Of a stretch of 64,000 nucleotides of DNA, positions 27,445-36,963 are shown in pieces (positions within the stretch are counted from its first letter, which is position 1; every line of letters begins with the position of its first letter). The stretch spans positions 62,001 to 126,000 of the forward strand of contig NZ_FPBF01000002.1 of the NCBI RefSeq assembly GCF_900116615.1, read 5' to 3'. Under the pieces are notes generated by a model. That model was not told the DNA's origin. It was given only the letters and a program-made list of their open reading frames with translations, and searched no databases. The stretch is from Algoriphagus locisalis (GTDB lineage: Bacteria; Bacteroidota; Bacteroidia; Cytophagales; Cyclobacteriaceae). The position numbers and the translations under genes were made by a program.

Positions 27445-28044
27445 TTAGAATTGATATCCAACACCGAGCTGAACGCCCAGTTCCTGCAAGATCTGTTTGT
27501 AGTTTCCTTCATTTTCAAAAGGAATAACACTATGCCTTTTGTAATTGGAAAAAATGGAGAAGGACAGCTTATTGGTATTAAGTTTTGTCCCAAGACCAAC
27601 CAAATACCCAACACCACTTTGGTCTGACATATTATTTCCTTCGGATAGCTGAAAATCCAGCACTGGGCCGGCTGCTGCGTAAAATATTCTACCGATTTTA
27701 TACTCAGCATAAACAGGAATAGAGAGCATTTTAAAATCAGGATTATGATTATAAGCGATGCTAAGACAATTGACGCAGGGCGGAATATTAGGATAATAAC
27801 TTACCTGTGCAAAGCCATAATTTACACCTCCCGTCAGAGAGAATTTCTCGCTAATGCTTTTCGACAGTAAAACGCCAACCTCTAGTAAACTCTCAATATC
27901 CGCAGAACTGGCTCCATCGAGATCCTTGTTCCAATTGATCTGTGCTCCCGAAACGCCAAAATAACCTTTTACCTCTAGCCCAGACTGCGCTGTAACCGAA
28001 AGACTTATTAAAAGAATAATTGATAGTAAAAGTGCATTTTTCAT
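27445..28044 (-). CDS. PorT-like outer-membrane beta-barrel protein
   Basis: A 199-residue secreted protein with a signal peptide cut after SVTAQ-type sequence (about residue 20) and alternating strands such as FSLTGGVNYGFAQVSYY, IFYAAAGPVLDFQLSE and LSFSIFSNYKRHS, ending in the aromatic residue pattern QLGVGYQF typical of barrels. A CVNC pair in the loop PPCVNCLSIAY could form a disulfide. It precedes the propeller lipoprotein by 60 bp. No specific function can be assigned. Confidence 0.8.
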   Translation of the reverse strand: MKNALLLSIILLISLSVTAQSGLEVKGYFGVSGAQINWNKDLDGASSADIESLLEVGVLLSKSISEKFSLTGGVNYGFAQVSYYPNIPPCVNCLSIAYNHNPDFKMLSIPVYAEYKIGRIFYAAAGPVLDFQLSEGNNMSDQSGVGYLVGLGTKLNTNKLSFSIFSNYKRHSVIPFENEGNYKQILQELGVQLGVGYQF

Positions 28045-28375
28045 AAGCTCGAATTTAATGGCAAAACTAGTTAAGCCAAGACGAGGACAAGAACCAATGT
28101 GCTACAAAGCAACAAAACTTCATTAACCAACGGCTACCGCTTTGGATCAAGACTCCAGACTTGGATCTGATATAATGAAGTCTTTGGACTTCGACTAGCA
28201 TCATAGACGGGCAGTCTGAAGACTACATCGATTCCCGGCACAAGTCCTAAGACTTACGTCAAAGTTGAGCTTTTGGAGAAGCAGGACAGCTATGAAAACC
28301 AGTAAGACTCCGTTTAGCCTGACAACTGCGTACTTTGCGTGACCTTTGCTCACTCTGTGGTTAAAAAATCATCCA
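28045..28375. other. Gene-free gap with degenerate palindromic repeats
   Basis: No credible frame. Three related palindromes occur: AAGTCTTTGGACTT (about 28179), AGTCTGAAGACT (28212) and AAGTCCTAAGACTT (28242). At about 28328-28363 lies a run of the CTTTGCGTGACCTTTGC...GTTAAA kind that recurs between genes in Bacteroidota. Confidence 0.5.
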
Positions 28376-28404
28376 CAAAAAAACGCCGACTTCTCAGCCG
28401 GCGT
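28376..28404 (-). terminator. Terminator of rpsA
   Basis: On the minus strand ACGCCG pairs with CGGCGT around GCTGAGAAGT, followed by seven T residues. It lies 35 bp downstream of the rpsA stop. Confidence 0.85.
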
Positions 28405-28439
28405 CTTCCAATATGAAATTTCAAATATTAAATCTGAAA

Positions 28440-30212
28440 TTATTTTTTACCTTCCATTTGCTCTTTCAATTGAGTCAAAGCGTCCAAGTCACCAAGAGTT
28501 GACTTCTCTGCTGGAGCTGAAGATGAAGTAGAAGCAGAACCTGAATCAGATTTCTTCTTCGCTTCTTTCTTAGCTGGCTTCGCTTCTTCTCTGAACATTG
28601 CAGTGTGAGAAAGAACGATTCTCTTATCATCTTTAGAGAATTCAGTTACTTTGAAATCCAAAGACTCACCAACCTCAACTTGAGATCCGTCTTCTTTTTC
28701 CAAGTTCTTCACAGTAGCAAATCCTTCAAGACCGTAAGGCAATTCTAGAACTGCACCTTTGTCGTTTTTAGAAACTACAGTACACTTATGATCAGATCCT
28801 ACAGGGAATACTGATTCGAACGTATCCCAAGGGTTTTCTTCCAATTGCTTATGACCAAGAGCAAGTCTTCTGTTGTCCACGTCAAGCTCAAGAACAGCTA
28901 CTGCTAGCTCATCTCCTACTTTCACAAACTCAGATGGATGCTTGATTTTCTTAGTCCAAGAAAGGTCAGATACGTGAACCAAACCGTCGATTCCTTCTTC
29001 CAATTCAAGGAATAGGCCGAAGTTAGTCAAGTTTCTTACCACACCTGTGTGCTTAGAACCTACAGCGTACTTAGTACCCATGTCGTTCTTAGTCCAAGGA
29101 TCTTCAGTCAATTGCTTGATACCAAGAGACATTTTTCTGTCGTCTTTGTCAAGAGTCAATACTACAGCTTCGATTTCGTCACCTACTTTCACGAAGTCAG
29201 CAGGGTTTCTCAAATGCTGAGACCAGCTCATTTCAGACACGTGGATCAAACCTTCAACACCTGGAGCAAGCTCAAGGAACGCACCGTAGTCAGCTACGTT
29301 TACGATCTTACCTTTCACTCTAGATCCGATTTCAAGGCTAGACGCCAAAGAATCCCAAGGATGAGCAGTAAGCTGCTTCATACCCAAAGAAATTCTCTTC
29401 TTATCATCATCAAAGTCAAGAACCACAATCTGAACTTTCTGATCAAGTTGCAATACTTCTTCTGGATGATTGATACGTCCCCAAGAGATATCTGTAATGT
29501 GTAGCAAACCATCTACACCACCTAGATCGATGAATACACCGAAGTTGGTCATGTTCTTGATCACACCTTCCAATACTTGACCTTTCTCAAGGTTGTTTAG
29601 GATCTCAGCTTTTTGTTTCTCAAGATCTTTCTCGATCAACACTTTGTGAGATACTACTACGTTATCATTTGCGTGGTTGATTTTCACCACTTTCACTTCC
29701 ATTTTCTTACCTACATAGATATCGAAATCTCTGATAGGCTTCACGTCGATCTGAGAACCTGGCAAGAATGCTTCTACACCGTAGATATCTACGATCAAAC
29801 CACCTTTAGTTCTTCTTTTCACCAAACCTTCGATCACGTTGTCATGCTCAAGGGCATCTTCGATGTCCTGCCATGCACGTACGATCTTAGCTTTCTTGCG
29901 GGAAAGGATCAACTGACCAAGCGCGTTTTCTTGCTCTTCGATGAATACCTCTACAGTATCACCTGGCTTGATGCCATCAAGATCACGGAATTCAGAAAGA
30001 GGAACCAATCCATCAGATTTGAAACCGATGTTGATGATTACATCCTTATCATTGACACCTACTACAGTACCTTTGATTACTTCCTTCTCAGTGATCTCGC
30101 CCAATGTACCTTCGTACATTGCAGCCATCTGCTCACGCTCTGCTTTTGAATAGCCTTCACCAAAACCTTTGGTTTCGAAGTTATCCCAGTTAAAATCTTC
30201 TTGTTTAGACAT
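28440..30212 (-). CDS. rpsA: 30S ribosomal protein S1, six S1 repeats
   Basis: A 590-residue RNA-binding protein of the small subunit. Six S1 (OB-fold) repeats are visible, with typical cores at GTVVGVNDKDVIINIGF, GLVKRRTKGGLIVDIYG, GVIKNMTNFGVFIDLGG, GKIVNVADYGAFLELAPG, GVVRNLTNFGLFLELEEG and CTVVSKNDKGAVLELPYG. A Lys/Ser-rich tail (AKPAKKEAKKKSDSGSA) and a short end domain follow. I start at the ATG at 30212 (MSKQEDFNW); the frame is open eight codons further up. In Bacteroidota, where Shine-Dalgarno sites are rare, S1 is thought to be central to initiation. It is transcribed alone, with its own promoter and terminator. Confidence 0.98.
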   Translation of the reverse strand: MSKQEDFNWDNFETKGFGEGYSKAEREQMAAMYEGTLGEITEKEVIKGTVVGVNDKDVIINIGFKSDGLVPLSEFRDLDGIKPGDTVEVFIEEQENALGQLILSRKKAKIVRAWQDIEDALEHDNVIEGLVKRRTKGGLIVDIYGVEAFLPGSQIDVKPIRDFDIYVGKKMEVKVVKINHANDNVVVSHKVLIEKDLEKQKAEILNNLEKGQVLEGVIKNMTNFGVFIDLGGVDGLLHITDISWGRINHPEEVLQLDQKVQIVVLDFDDDKKRISLGMKQLTAHPWDSLASSLEIGSRVKGKIVNVADYGAFLELAPGVEGLIHVSEMSWSQHLRNPADFVKVGDEIEAVVLTLDKDDRKMSLGIKQLTEDPWTKNDMGTKYAVGSKHTGVVRNLTNFGLFLELEEGIDGLVHVSDLSWTKKIKHPSEFVKVGDELAVAVLELDVDNRRLALGHKQLEENPWDTFESVFPVGSDHKCTVVSKNDKGAVLELPYGLEGFATVKNLEKEDGSQVEVGESLDFKVTEFSKDDKRIVLSHTAMFREEAKPAKKEAKKKSDSGSASTSSSAPAEKSTLGDLDALTQLKEQMEGKK

Positions 30213-30323
30213 AATAGTACAAACCCTGAATAGCAATAGTCCTCGGGTCAGGAAACTATCGTTTTTAGTTGTAAATCAATGTGTTAAGCAAGCCCAGCAC
30301 ACTCCATTCACTCGAACGGACTG

Positions 30324-30331
30324 CAAAGGTA
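30324..30331 (-). promoter_or_regulatory. -7 box of the rpsA promoter
   Basis: TACCTTTG on the minus strand, a full -7 match, about 110 bases before the rpsA ATG. No TTTG is seen at the usual upstream distance. The implied leader of about 105 bases could hold autoregulation by S1. Confidence 0.5.
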
Positions 30332-30393
30332 TGGAATTATTGATAAATGAGAAGTTTCGGGAGAAAAATTAGATACGAAACACGAGTAAATTC

Positions 30394-30418
30394 AAAAGCC
30401 AGCGTCTCCACTGGCTTT
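30394..30418 (-). terminator. Terminator of the trp operon
   Basis: GCCAG and CTGGC flank a short loop (30398-30415), with A and T tracts on both sides. On the minus strand it follows the DAHP synthase stop at 30428 within 10 bases and separates the trp operon from rpsA. Confidence 0.75.
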
Positions 30419-30427
30419 TTTGTTTCT

Positions 30428-31447
30428 TTATAATAAATCAAATCCTTTTCGCATCGCAAAACTCTCTCTGATCCAACTTGCAAGTCTGGCACTTTGTGCA
30501 AAATCTAAGGTCTGCTGTCCATCGGAGTAGGCTTTCTCCGGAACTTCATGCGATTCATAGATAATTCCATCTGCTCCAGACATCACGCCTGCAAGTGCCA
30601 TCTGAGGAACATAAGCACGGATGCCGATTCCATGGGAAGGATCTACAATCACAGGCAAGTGTGATTTCGCCTTCAGAATAGGAATTGCATTCAAGTCCAG
30701 CGTATTTCTGGAAGCTCTCTCGTAGGTTCGGATGCCTCTTTCGCAGAGAATCAATTTCTCATTCCCACCTGAGAATACATATTCGGCAGACTGCAAAAGC
30801 TCTTCGATCGTACCGGAAATCCCTCGCTTGATCATTACTGCTTTGTCCACTTTGCCAAGCTCATCCAGCAGGTTAAAGTTCTGGGAATTTCTCGCGCCAA
30901 CTTGATAAACATCTACATAAGGATACATTTCTTCGATTTGGGAAGTCTGCATCACTTCGGTGACGATCTTGATTCCCGCCTCGCTCGCGATTTTATGCCA
31001 GAGCTTCAAACCTTCCAACCCCAACCCACGGAAAGCGTAAGGACTACTTCTTGGCTTGAACACACCGCCACGCATCATCTTAATGTCATTTTCCACACAG
31101 TGCGCTACTACAGCGCGGATTTGTTCTTCGGATTCGATGGAGCAAGGACCAGTGATCACGGCCATTTCCCCTTCTTTGATGAATATATTATCTCCTAAAT
31201 CAACCGAAGTTGGCTTGGCTTTCCATTTTTTGGACACCAATTTGTATTCATCTGAAACAATGTGAATGTCAATTATTCCATCCATCTGGCCGATTTTGCG
31301 GATATCAAATTCCTTTTTGCCTATACCGATGAGGTAGTCGCCAAGTTGTGTTTTGACTTCTGTAGTTTTATAGCCGATATCATTGACCACATTGATCAAT
31401 TTATCTTTTTGGCTGTCGGAAATATCGGGTTGAAGTTGGATAATCAT
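30428..31447 (-). CDS. aroF: 3-deoxy-7-phosphoheptulonate (DAHP) synthase, Thermotoga type
   Basis: A 339-residue enzyme that condenses phosphoenolpyruvate with erythrose 4-phosphate, the first step toward chorismate. Residues 1-70 form an ACT/ferredoxin-like regulatory domain (MIIQLQPDISDSQKDKL), the rest a TIM barrel with ITGPCSIESEEQI, FKPRSSPYAFRGLG, VGARNSQNF and VIVDPSHGIG. The N-terminal domain gives feedback control by aromatic amino acids in the Thermotoga enzyme. It is the last gene of the trp operon, 114 bp after trpA, so its supply of precursor falls under tryptophan attenuation. Confidence 0.95.
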   Translation of the reverse strand: MIIQLQPDISDSQKDKLINVVNDIGYKTTEVKTQLGDYLIGIGKKEFDIRKIGQMDGIIDIHIVSDEYKLVSKKWKAKPTSVDLGDNIFIKEGEMAVITGPCSIESEEQIRAVVAHCVENDIKMMRGGVFKPRSSPYAFRGLGLEGLKLWHKIASEAGIKIVTEVMQTSQIEEMYPYVDVYQVGARNSQNFNLLDELGKVDKAVMIKRGISGTIEELLQSAEYVFSGGNEKLILCERGIRTYERASRNTLDLNAIPILKAKSHLPVIVDPSHGIGIRAYVPQMALAGVMSGADGIIYESHEVPEKAYSDGQQTLDFAQSARLASWIRESFAMRKGFDLL

Positions 31448-31561
31448 TTTGAGTTACGAATTATGAAGTACGATTTACGAGGCTTTCTTAAGTATTGAAG
31501 TTGAATTTCAACGTAGTGTTTGAGGTTAGGAAATATTTCAATCTTTAAATCTTCCAGTTTT

Positions 31562-32335
31562 TCAATTAACCACGGATTGAATGTAGTTCTGAATGTCTTT
31601 ATTCAGATTTTTTGAATCTTTTACTGTCTTGATGAACGCTGAACCGATAATGGCACCATTGCTATATTCTGACGCTTTGGAAAAAGTCTCAGCATCAGAA
31701 ATCCCAAAACCAATCAATCTTGGATTTTTTAGATTCATCGCTTTTACCCGCTCGAAGTAGGCAATCTGCTCATCACTAATTCCAGCTTTCGCTCCTGTAA
31801 TGCTATGCGATGAAACCATATAAATAAACCCACTCGTGTTTTCATCGATTTCCCGGATACGTTTTTCACTGGTTTGAGGTGAAATCAAAAAGGTATTCAC
31901 CAAGCCATATTGAGCAAAAAGCTCTTTGTAGTCATCCTGGAATTGCTGCATAGGCAAGTCTGGTAAAATCAATCCATCCACTCCTACTTCCTTGCACTTT
32001 TGACAAAAAGCCTCCATTCCGTACTGCATGATTGGATTCAAATAGCCCATCATCACCACAGGAATATGAATTTTTGCACGAAAACCTTCTAGCTGAGCAA
32101 ATATTTTCTTCAATGAAATGCCATTTTCCAAGGCGATCATATTGCTATCCTGAATCGTAGGCCCATCCGCTACAGGATCTGAATAAGGCACACCAATCTC
32201 AATAATATCCGCTCCTCCAGCCTGTGCGGCTTCCATGATAGGCATCGTATCTTCCAAAGCCGGAAAACCAGCAGTGAAGTAGATCGAGAGAACGCGCTCC
32301 TTTTTGGTGTTAAATAATGTATGTATTCGGTTCAT
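31562..32335 (-). CDS. trpA: Tryptophan synthase alpha subunit
   Basis: A 257-residue TIM-barrel subunit that cleaves indole-3-glycerol phosphate to indole. The signature EIGVPYSDPVADGPTIQ contains the catalytic Asp, and the other catalytic acid falls in the ADIIEIG stretch. Indole is channelled to TrpB. Unlike the rest of the operon it is separated from trpB by 293 bp of non-coding sequence. Confidence 0.97.
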   Translation of the reverse strand: MNRIHTLFNTKKERVLSIYFTAGFPALEDTMPIMEAAQAGGADIIEIGVPYSDPVADGPTIQDSNMIALENGISLKKIFAQLEGFRAKIHIPVVMMGYLNPIMQYGMEAFCQKCKEVGVDGLILPDLPMQQFQDDYKELFAQYGLVNTFLISPQTSEKRIREIDENTSGFIYMVSSHSITGAKAGISDEQIAYFERVKAMNLKNPRLIGFGISDAETFSKASEYSNGAIIGSAFIKTVKDSKNLNKDIQNYIQSVVN

Positions 32336-32628
32336 ATTTTCTGAATTGAAAAATTTGAATATTGAAAGATTGGAAAATTATGTTGAAAGGTGGGAAAGTG
32401 GTAAGGTTGGAAAGTTTTGACACTTCATTATTCAAAATTGGACATTATTCATTCGAAATTATTTACAAATGATTTTCTGATTTGCAGAATAACAATCGAG
32501 GTTCAGATTCATATCGTAAATCCGACATCATAAATCCCAAATCCTTAATTCTTCATTCTAAATTAATTCAGAAGAGTTAGTTTCTATAAATTCCGATGGA
32601 GGTTCAAAACAAACTAGTAAATCATAAA
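32336..32628. other. Non-coding spacer between trpB and trpA
   Basis: A 293-base AT-rich gap inside the operon. It holds simple degenerate repeats of the kinds GAAAGATTGGAAAATT and CATAAATCCCAAATCC and no frame or clear terminator. Confidence 0.6.
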
Positions 32629-33807
32629 TCAGTACTGACCCCATTTAATATATGTCTCCAGATCCTTATCCCCTCTTCCAGAAAGATTGACCACAATCAC
32701 ATCGTCTTTGGCAAATTCTATCATATTCAGGGCATGCAGCGCATGTGCCGACTCTATAGCAGGGATTATCCCTTCCAGCTTGCTCAGTTCAATCCCAGCC
32801 ACCATCGCATCTTTGTCCTCCACTGCTACAAATTCACCACGTCCCACATCAAACAAATGCGCATGAACTGGTCCGATTCCAGGATAATCCAATCCTGCAG
32901 AAATCGAATGCGGCTCAACGACCTGTCCATCCTCAGTCTGCATCAAAATCGTCTTGGAGCCATGCAAAATTCCCGGTGTTCCCAGTGCCGTGGTCGCAGC
33001 TGATTTGCCAGATAGCACTCCCAGGCCTGCCGCTTCTGCAGCCACCAAACGAACCTCCGGCGTATTATAATAATGATAAAAAGCACCAGCTGCATTTGAT
33101 CCGCCTCCCACGCAAGCAATCACAATGTCTGGATTTTCTCTACCTTCTTTTTCTCTGAGCTGCCATTTAATCTCCTCAGAAATCACAGATTGAAATCTGG
33201 CGACCATCTCTGGGTATGGATGTGGTCCTACTACAGACCCAATGATATAATGCGTATCAACAGGATTATTGATCCAAGCGCGCATAGCTTCGTTGGTCGC
33301 ATCTTTTAGCGTTTTGGATCCGGAAGTCGCAGGAACGACTGTCGCTCCCAGGATCTTCATTCGCTCTACATTCGGACGCTGTCTGGCAATGTCAATTTCA
33401 CCCATGTAAACCGTGCATTCCATCCCCATGAGTGCACAGACTGTAGCAGTCGCCACGCCATGCTGACCGGCTCCGGTCTCAGCGATGATCCGCTTTTTGC
33501 CAAGCTTTTTCGCCAAAATGATCTGACCTATGGTATTATTCACTTTATGAGCGCCGGTATGACATAGATCTTCACGCTTCAGGTATATTTTGGCACCGTA
33601 TTTTTCAGAAAGTCTGGATGCAAAATACAAAGGCGTAGGACGACCAACGTAATCCTTCAGCAATCCTCTGAATTCATCCTGAAATTCCTTCGAAGCCAAG
33701 ATGGCCTCGTAGTTTTCTTTCAGTTCTTCGACATTCGGGTGCAGCATTTCGGGGATATAGGCTCCGCCAAATTTGCCATAAAAACCCTTTTCATCTACTT
33801 GGATCAT
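32629..33807 (-). CDS. trpB: Tryptophan synthase beta subunit
   Basis: A 392-residue PLP enzyme that joins indole and serine to make tryptophan. The PLP lysine is in [15 protein letters not shown], and the phosphate-binding glycine loop in [16 protein letters not shown] start at the ATG at 33807 ([15 protein letters not shown]), where family similarity begins. It follows trpF by 54 bp. Confidence 0.98.
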   Translation of the reverse strand: MIQVDEKGFYGKFGGAYIPEMLHPNVEELKENYEAILASKEFQDEFRGLLKDYVGRPTPLYFASRLSEKYGAKIYLKREDLCHTGAHKVNNTIGQIILAKKLGKKRIIAETGAGQHGVATATVCALMGMECTVYMGEIDIARQRPNVERMKILGATVVPATSGSKTLKDATNEAMRAWINNPVDTHYIIGSVVGPHPYPEMVARFQSVISEEIKWQLREKEGRENPDIVIACVGGGSNAAGAFYHYYNTPEVRLVAAEAAGLGVLSGKSAATTALGTPGILHGSKTILMQTEDGQVVEPHSISAGLDYPGIGPVHAHLFDVGRGEFVAVEDKDAMVAGIELSKLEGIIPAIESAHALHALNMIEFAKDDVIVVNLSGRGDKDLETYIKWGQY

Positions 33808-33861
33808 ATGTTTTATAGTTGATAGTTGATAGACCATAGACTATGGTAGCTCAACAAAATT

Positions 33862-34488
33862 CTATGCTATTATTTTCCCTTTAAACCTCTTCAGTTTCTC
33901 TATGTTTTTCAACCCAGGAGCATCTTCAAATTTCGAATTCAAATCAACTCCTGCCAATTGCGGCATTTTTCCTGCCAGTGCTAATATTTCAGAAGCACTT
34001 TCCTCATCCAGCCCTCCACTTAGGATAAACCCTTTTTCAAAAGGGTATTTTTCCAAAACCTCCCAGTTGAACCGCTTTCCAGAACCACCATGCTGGGTGG
34101 TGGCCGTATCAAACAGAAAGTACTCTATCAACCCCACGTAATCTCTCAATGTTTCCCAATCAATAGACTCTCCCACCGAAATGACTTTCCAAAGCTTCTT
34201 ACCGGTTTTCAATTTGAGTTCCCGCACATATTCCGGGCTTTCCTCTCCATGCAACTGAACAACAGACAGGTTAAATTCCTCCATTTTATTGAGTACAAAT
34301 TCAATCGGTTCATTTACAAACACCCCTACTTTTGGCACATCTGTGATCTTAATAGAGTCTGCAAAATCGCCCGAAACATACCTGGACGATTTGGAATAAA
34401 ATATCAATCCCATCCAATCAGGATTAACCTCTTGAATCAGGCTTTGGATATTCTCAGGATCACGCATCCCACAGACCTTGATTAGCAT
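33862..34488 (-). CDS. trpF: Phosphoribosylanthranilate isomerase
   Basis: A 208-residue TIM-barrel isomerase. The N-terminal LIKVCGMRDPENIQ carries the catalytic Cys, and the catalytic Asp is in FLFDTATTQHGGSGKRFNW. The start codon overlaps the trpC stop (TGATG), so the two are translationally coupled, giving successive pathway steps in equal amounts. Confidence 0.97.
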   Translation of the reverse strand: MLIKVCGMRDPENIQSLIQEVNPDWMGLIFYSKSSRYVSGDFADSIKITDVPKVGVFVNEPIEFVLNKMEEFNLSVVQLHGEESPEYVRELKLKTGKKLWKVISVGESIDWETLRDYVGLIEYFLFDTATTQHGGSGKRFNWEVLEKYPFEKGFILSGGLDEESASEILALAGKMPQLAGVDLNSKFEDAPGLKNIEKLKRFKGKIIA

Positions 34489-35306
34489 CAGATACTTACG
34501 GTTGATTCTTTAGCGTGCAACTTCTTGTATTCTTTGATGAAATTGTAAGCTGCTTGTTCTGGACGGCTGGATTTCATAAAGTTTTCACCTATAAGGAACC
34601 CATCGAAACCAGCTTTTTTCAACGTGATCAAAGTAGCAGGATCAGAAATTCCGCTTTCAGAAATCTTCAGGAAATCATTTGGGATTTTGTCCACCAAATC
34701 CAAGGAGGTTTGCAAAGACACATCAAATGTTTTCAAATTTCGGTTGTTCACCCCAACCAAATCCAACTCATCACAAAGACTTCTTTCCAGTTCTTCTCCA
34801 TCATGAACTTCCATCAGCACTTCCAGCCCAAGGCTTTTTGCGAAAGCAGCCAATTCCTTTAACCTAGCGGGCTCCAAAGCAGCTGCGATTAGCAAAATGC
34901 AATCAGCACCAATTGATTTTGCTTCAAGAATCTGATATTCATCTACCACAAAATCCTTTCGGAGAATCGGGCAAAAGTTAAACTTTCGAGCTTCTTTCAG
35001 ATCCGCATTACTTCCACCGAAGAAATCGGTATCCGTCAAAATCGATAAAGCCGAAGCACCAGCCTGCATATAACCTATGCTGACAGCCTCCACGGCTGCT
35101 GCGCCATTAATCAAGCCTTTGGAAGGTGACTTTCTCTTGAATTCAGCAATGATTCCTGATTTCTCGGGATCACATACATACTTCTTCATAGAAACTACGC
35201 TTCCTTCGAAGAAAGGGCTTTTCTCCAACAATTTCACCGGTACCAAACTGCTTCTCTCGGCTACTTCAATGTGCTTTTGAGCAATTATTTTATCTAAAAT
35301 GTTCAT
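34488..35306 (-). CDS. trpC: Indole-3-glycerol phosphate synthase
   Basis: A 272-residue TIM-barrel decarboxylase. The motif IIAEFKRKSPSKGLI carries the catalytic lysine, ILRKDFVVDEYQILEAKSIG the second lysine and the glutamate, and LVGVNNRNLKTF the late barrel motif. It starts 6 bp after trpD. Confidence 0.98.
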   Translation of the reverse strand: MNILDKIIAQKHIEVAERSSLVPVKLLEKSPFFEGSVVSMKKYVCDPEKSGIIAEFKRKSPSKGLINGAAAVEAVSIGYMQAGASALSILTDTDFFGGSNADLKEARKFNFCPILRKDFVVDEYQILEAKSIGADCILLIAAALEPARLKELAAFAKSLGLEVLMEVHDGEELERSLCDELDLVGVNNRNLKTFDVSLQTSLDLVDKIPNDFLKISESGISDPATLITLKKAGFDGFLIGENFMKSSRPEQAAYNFIKEYKKLHAKESTVSI

Positions 35307-35312
35307 ATTATT

Positions 35313-36323
35313 TTAAGCTAAAGAAACTGAGGTTTTAGGATTGACAAGCCCTTCAAATACTGCCAAAGCTTTCCCGGAAAGCAAAACTTCCTCTGCTTTG
35401 GCAACCGCATCCAAAAAGGAAAGACCTTCTTCGGCTGTGACTAGTGCGGCTGCCGAATTTGCCAATACCACGGCATTTTGGCTTGCTGTACCTTTTCCTT
35501 TTAATATGTTTTCGAAGATTTTAGCAGATTCTTGTATGGAATTTCCTCCTTTGATGGACTGTGCACTTAGCTTTTGCAATCCCAGATTCTCCGGTTTCAG
35601 GACTTTTTCTCCCTCATTGGAAATCATCTTGAAATCTCCAGTCAATGAAATCTCATCGTATCCGTCCAACGCATGAAGGATGGAAAATCTACCCTGCATC
35701 TCCTGATACAAGTATCCATAGAGCCTTGCCAATTCCAGACTAAATACGCCCACCAATTGTTTACTTGGGAAACTAGGATTAACCATTGGCCCAAGCATAT
35801 TGAAGAAGGTTTTCACGCCCAGATCTTTTCTGATAGGACCTACGTGCTTCATCGCCGGGTGGAAAAGCGGGGCATGCAAAAAGCAAATCCCAACCTCATC
35901 TAGACTTTGTCGGATTTTATCAATATCACTGGTAAACTCATACCCAAAATACGCAAGCAAATTAGAAGAACCGCAAATGGAAGAAACCCCTGTATTACCA
36001 TGCTTGGCTACATTCTGACCAGCCCCGGCGACTATGAAAGAAGATAAGGTAGATATATTAAATGTATCCTTCCCGTCACCTCCTGTACCGCAGAGATCCA
36101 TCGCATCGTATTCGGCAATCTCCACTGGAATACAACGCTCCAGCATAGCCTGCCTAAACCCAGAAAGCTCCTCCACGGTGATACTTCTCATCATATACAC
36201 GGTCATAAATGCCGCTATTTGACTCTGATTATAATTTCCAGCAGTGATGTTTTTCAGCACCTCACGTGCGTCATCACGCGTTAGCGTTCGATGCTCGATA
36301 AGATGGTTTAATATTTCCTTCAT
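35313..36323 (-). CDS. trpD: Anthranilate phosphoribosyltransferase
   Basis: A 336-residue enzyme that adds phosphoribose to anthranilate. The pyrophosphate loop is LCGTGGDGKDTFNIST, followed by KHGNTGVSSICGSSNLL, and HAPLFHPAMKHVGPIRKDLG forms the anthranilate site. It lies 31 bp after trpG. Confidence 0.98.
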   Translation of the reverse strand: MKEILNHLIEHRTLTRDDAREVLKNITAGNYNQSQIAAFMTVYMMRSITVEELSGFRQAMLERCIPVEIAEYDAMDLCGTGGDGKDTFNISTLSSFIVAGAGQNVAKHGNTGVSSICGSSNLLAYFGYEFTSDIDKIRQSLDEVGICFLHAPLFHPAMKHVGPIRKDLGVKTFFNMLGPMVNPSFPSKQLVGVFSLELARLYGYLYQEMQGRFSILHALDGYDEISLTGDFKMISNEGEKVLKPENLGLQKLSAQSIKGGNSIQESAKIFENILKGKGTASQNAVVLANSAAALVTAEEGLSFLDAVAKAEEVLLSGKALAVFEGLVNPKTSVSLA

Positions 36324-36354
36324 AATATGGGGGTGTTGTTGGGTGCTTTTACAA

Positions 36355-36921
36355 TTAATTTTCCAACCAGTTCTTTATGATTTGAACTCCATTCTCAGTG
36401 AGAATGCTTTCTGGGTGGAACTGTAGGCCACGGACATCAAACTGCTTGTGGCGAATAGCCATGATTTGATTATCGGGCGTGCGTGCTATTACTTCCAGGT
36501 CATGAGAAAGGGTGTTTTCATTGACAACCCAGGAGTGATATCTACCAATACTAAAAGTATCGGGAACGTCTTTGAAAAGCAAATCATCCTCCACTTTTAC
36601 AATAGAAGCCACTCCGTGAAGCACTTCTGACAAATTGATCAAGTCTCCACCAAATGCTTCACCGATCGCTTGATGACCGAGACAAACTCCTAAAATTGAC
36701 TTGCTGGAAGCATATTTTTTCAAGAGCTCAGGCATAATACCTGCATCTTCCGGAACGCCTGGACCGGGAGATAAAATTATTTTATCGTACTGAGAGACAT
36801 CTTCTAAACTGATTTTATCATTTCGGAAAACATCCATAGTTTCACCATAACCAAGCTGGCGGACAATATAAACCAGGTTGTAGGTAAAGGAATCGTAATT
36901 ATCTAGGACGAGGATTTTCAT
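36355..36921 (-). CDS. trpG: Anthranilate synthase component II (glutamine amidotransferase)
   Basis: A 188-residue class I amidotransferase supplying ammonia to TrpE. The triad is visible: Cys in LGVCLGHQAIGEAFGG, and His/Glu in GLQFHPESILTENG. It is a separate gene, not fused to trpD. Since no separate pabA is seen it may also serve p-aminobenzoate synthesis. It lies 42 bp after trpE. Confidence 0.97.
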   Translation of the reverse strand: MKILVLDNYDSFTYNLVYIVRQLGYGETMDVFRNDKISLEDVSQYDKIILSPGPGVPEDAGIMPELLKKYASSKSILGVCLGHQAIGEAFGGDLINLSEVLHGVASIVKVEDDLLFKDVPDTFSIGRYHSWVVNENTLSHDLEVIARTPDNQIMAIRHKQFDVRGLQFHPESILTENGVQIIKNWLEN

Positions 36922-36963
36922 TTTAATTAATTGAAAGATTGGAAGATTGGAAAATTGGAAGAT

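Noticed and set aside
29049..30149. Two long plus-strand frames of 151 and 178 codons
   Set aside because: Both are antisense to rpsA, a highly biased coding region that leaves open frames on the opposite strand. The products are rich in Phe, His and Tyr and resemble no protein.
32596..33003. 135-codon plus-strand frame over the end of trpB
   Set aside because: Antisense to trpB and starts in the repeat-like spacer; no protein features.
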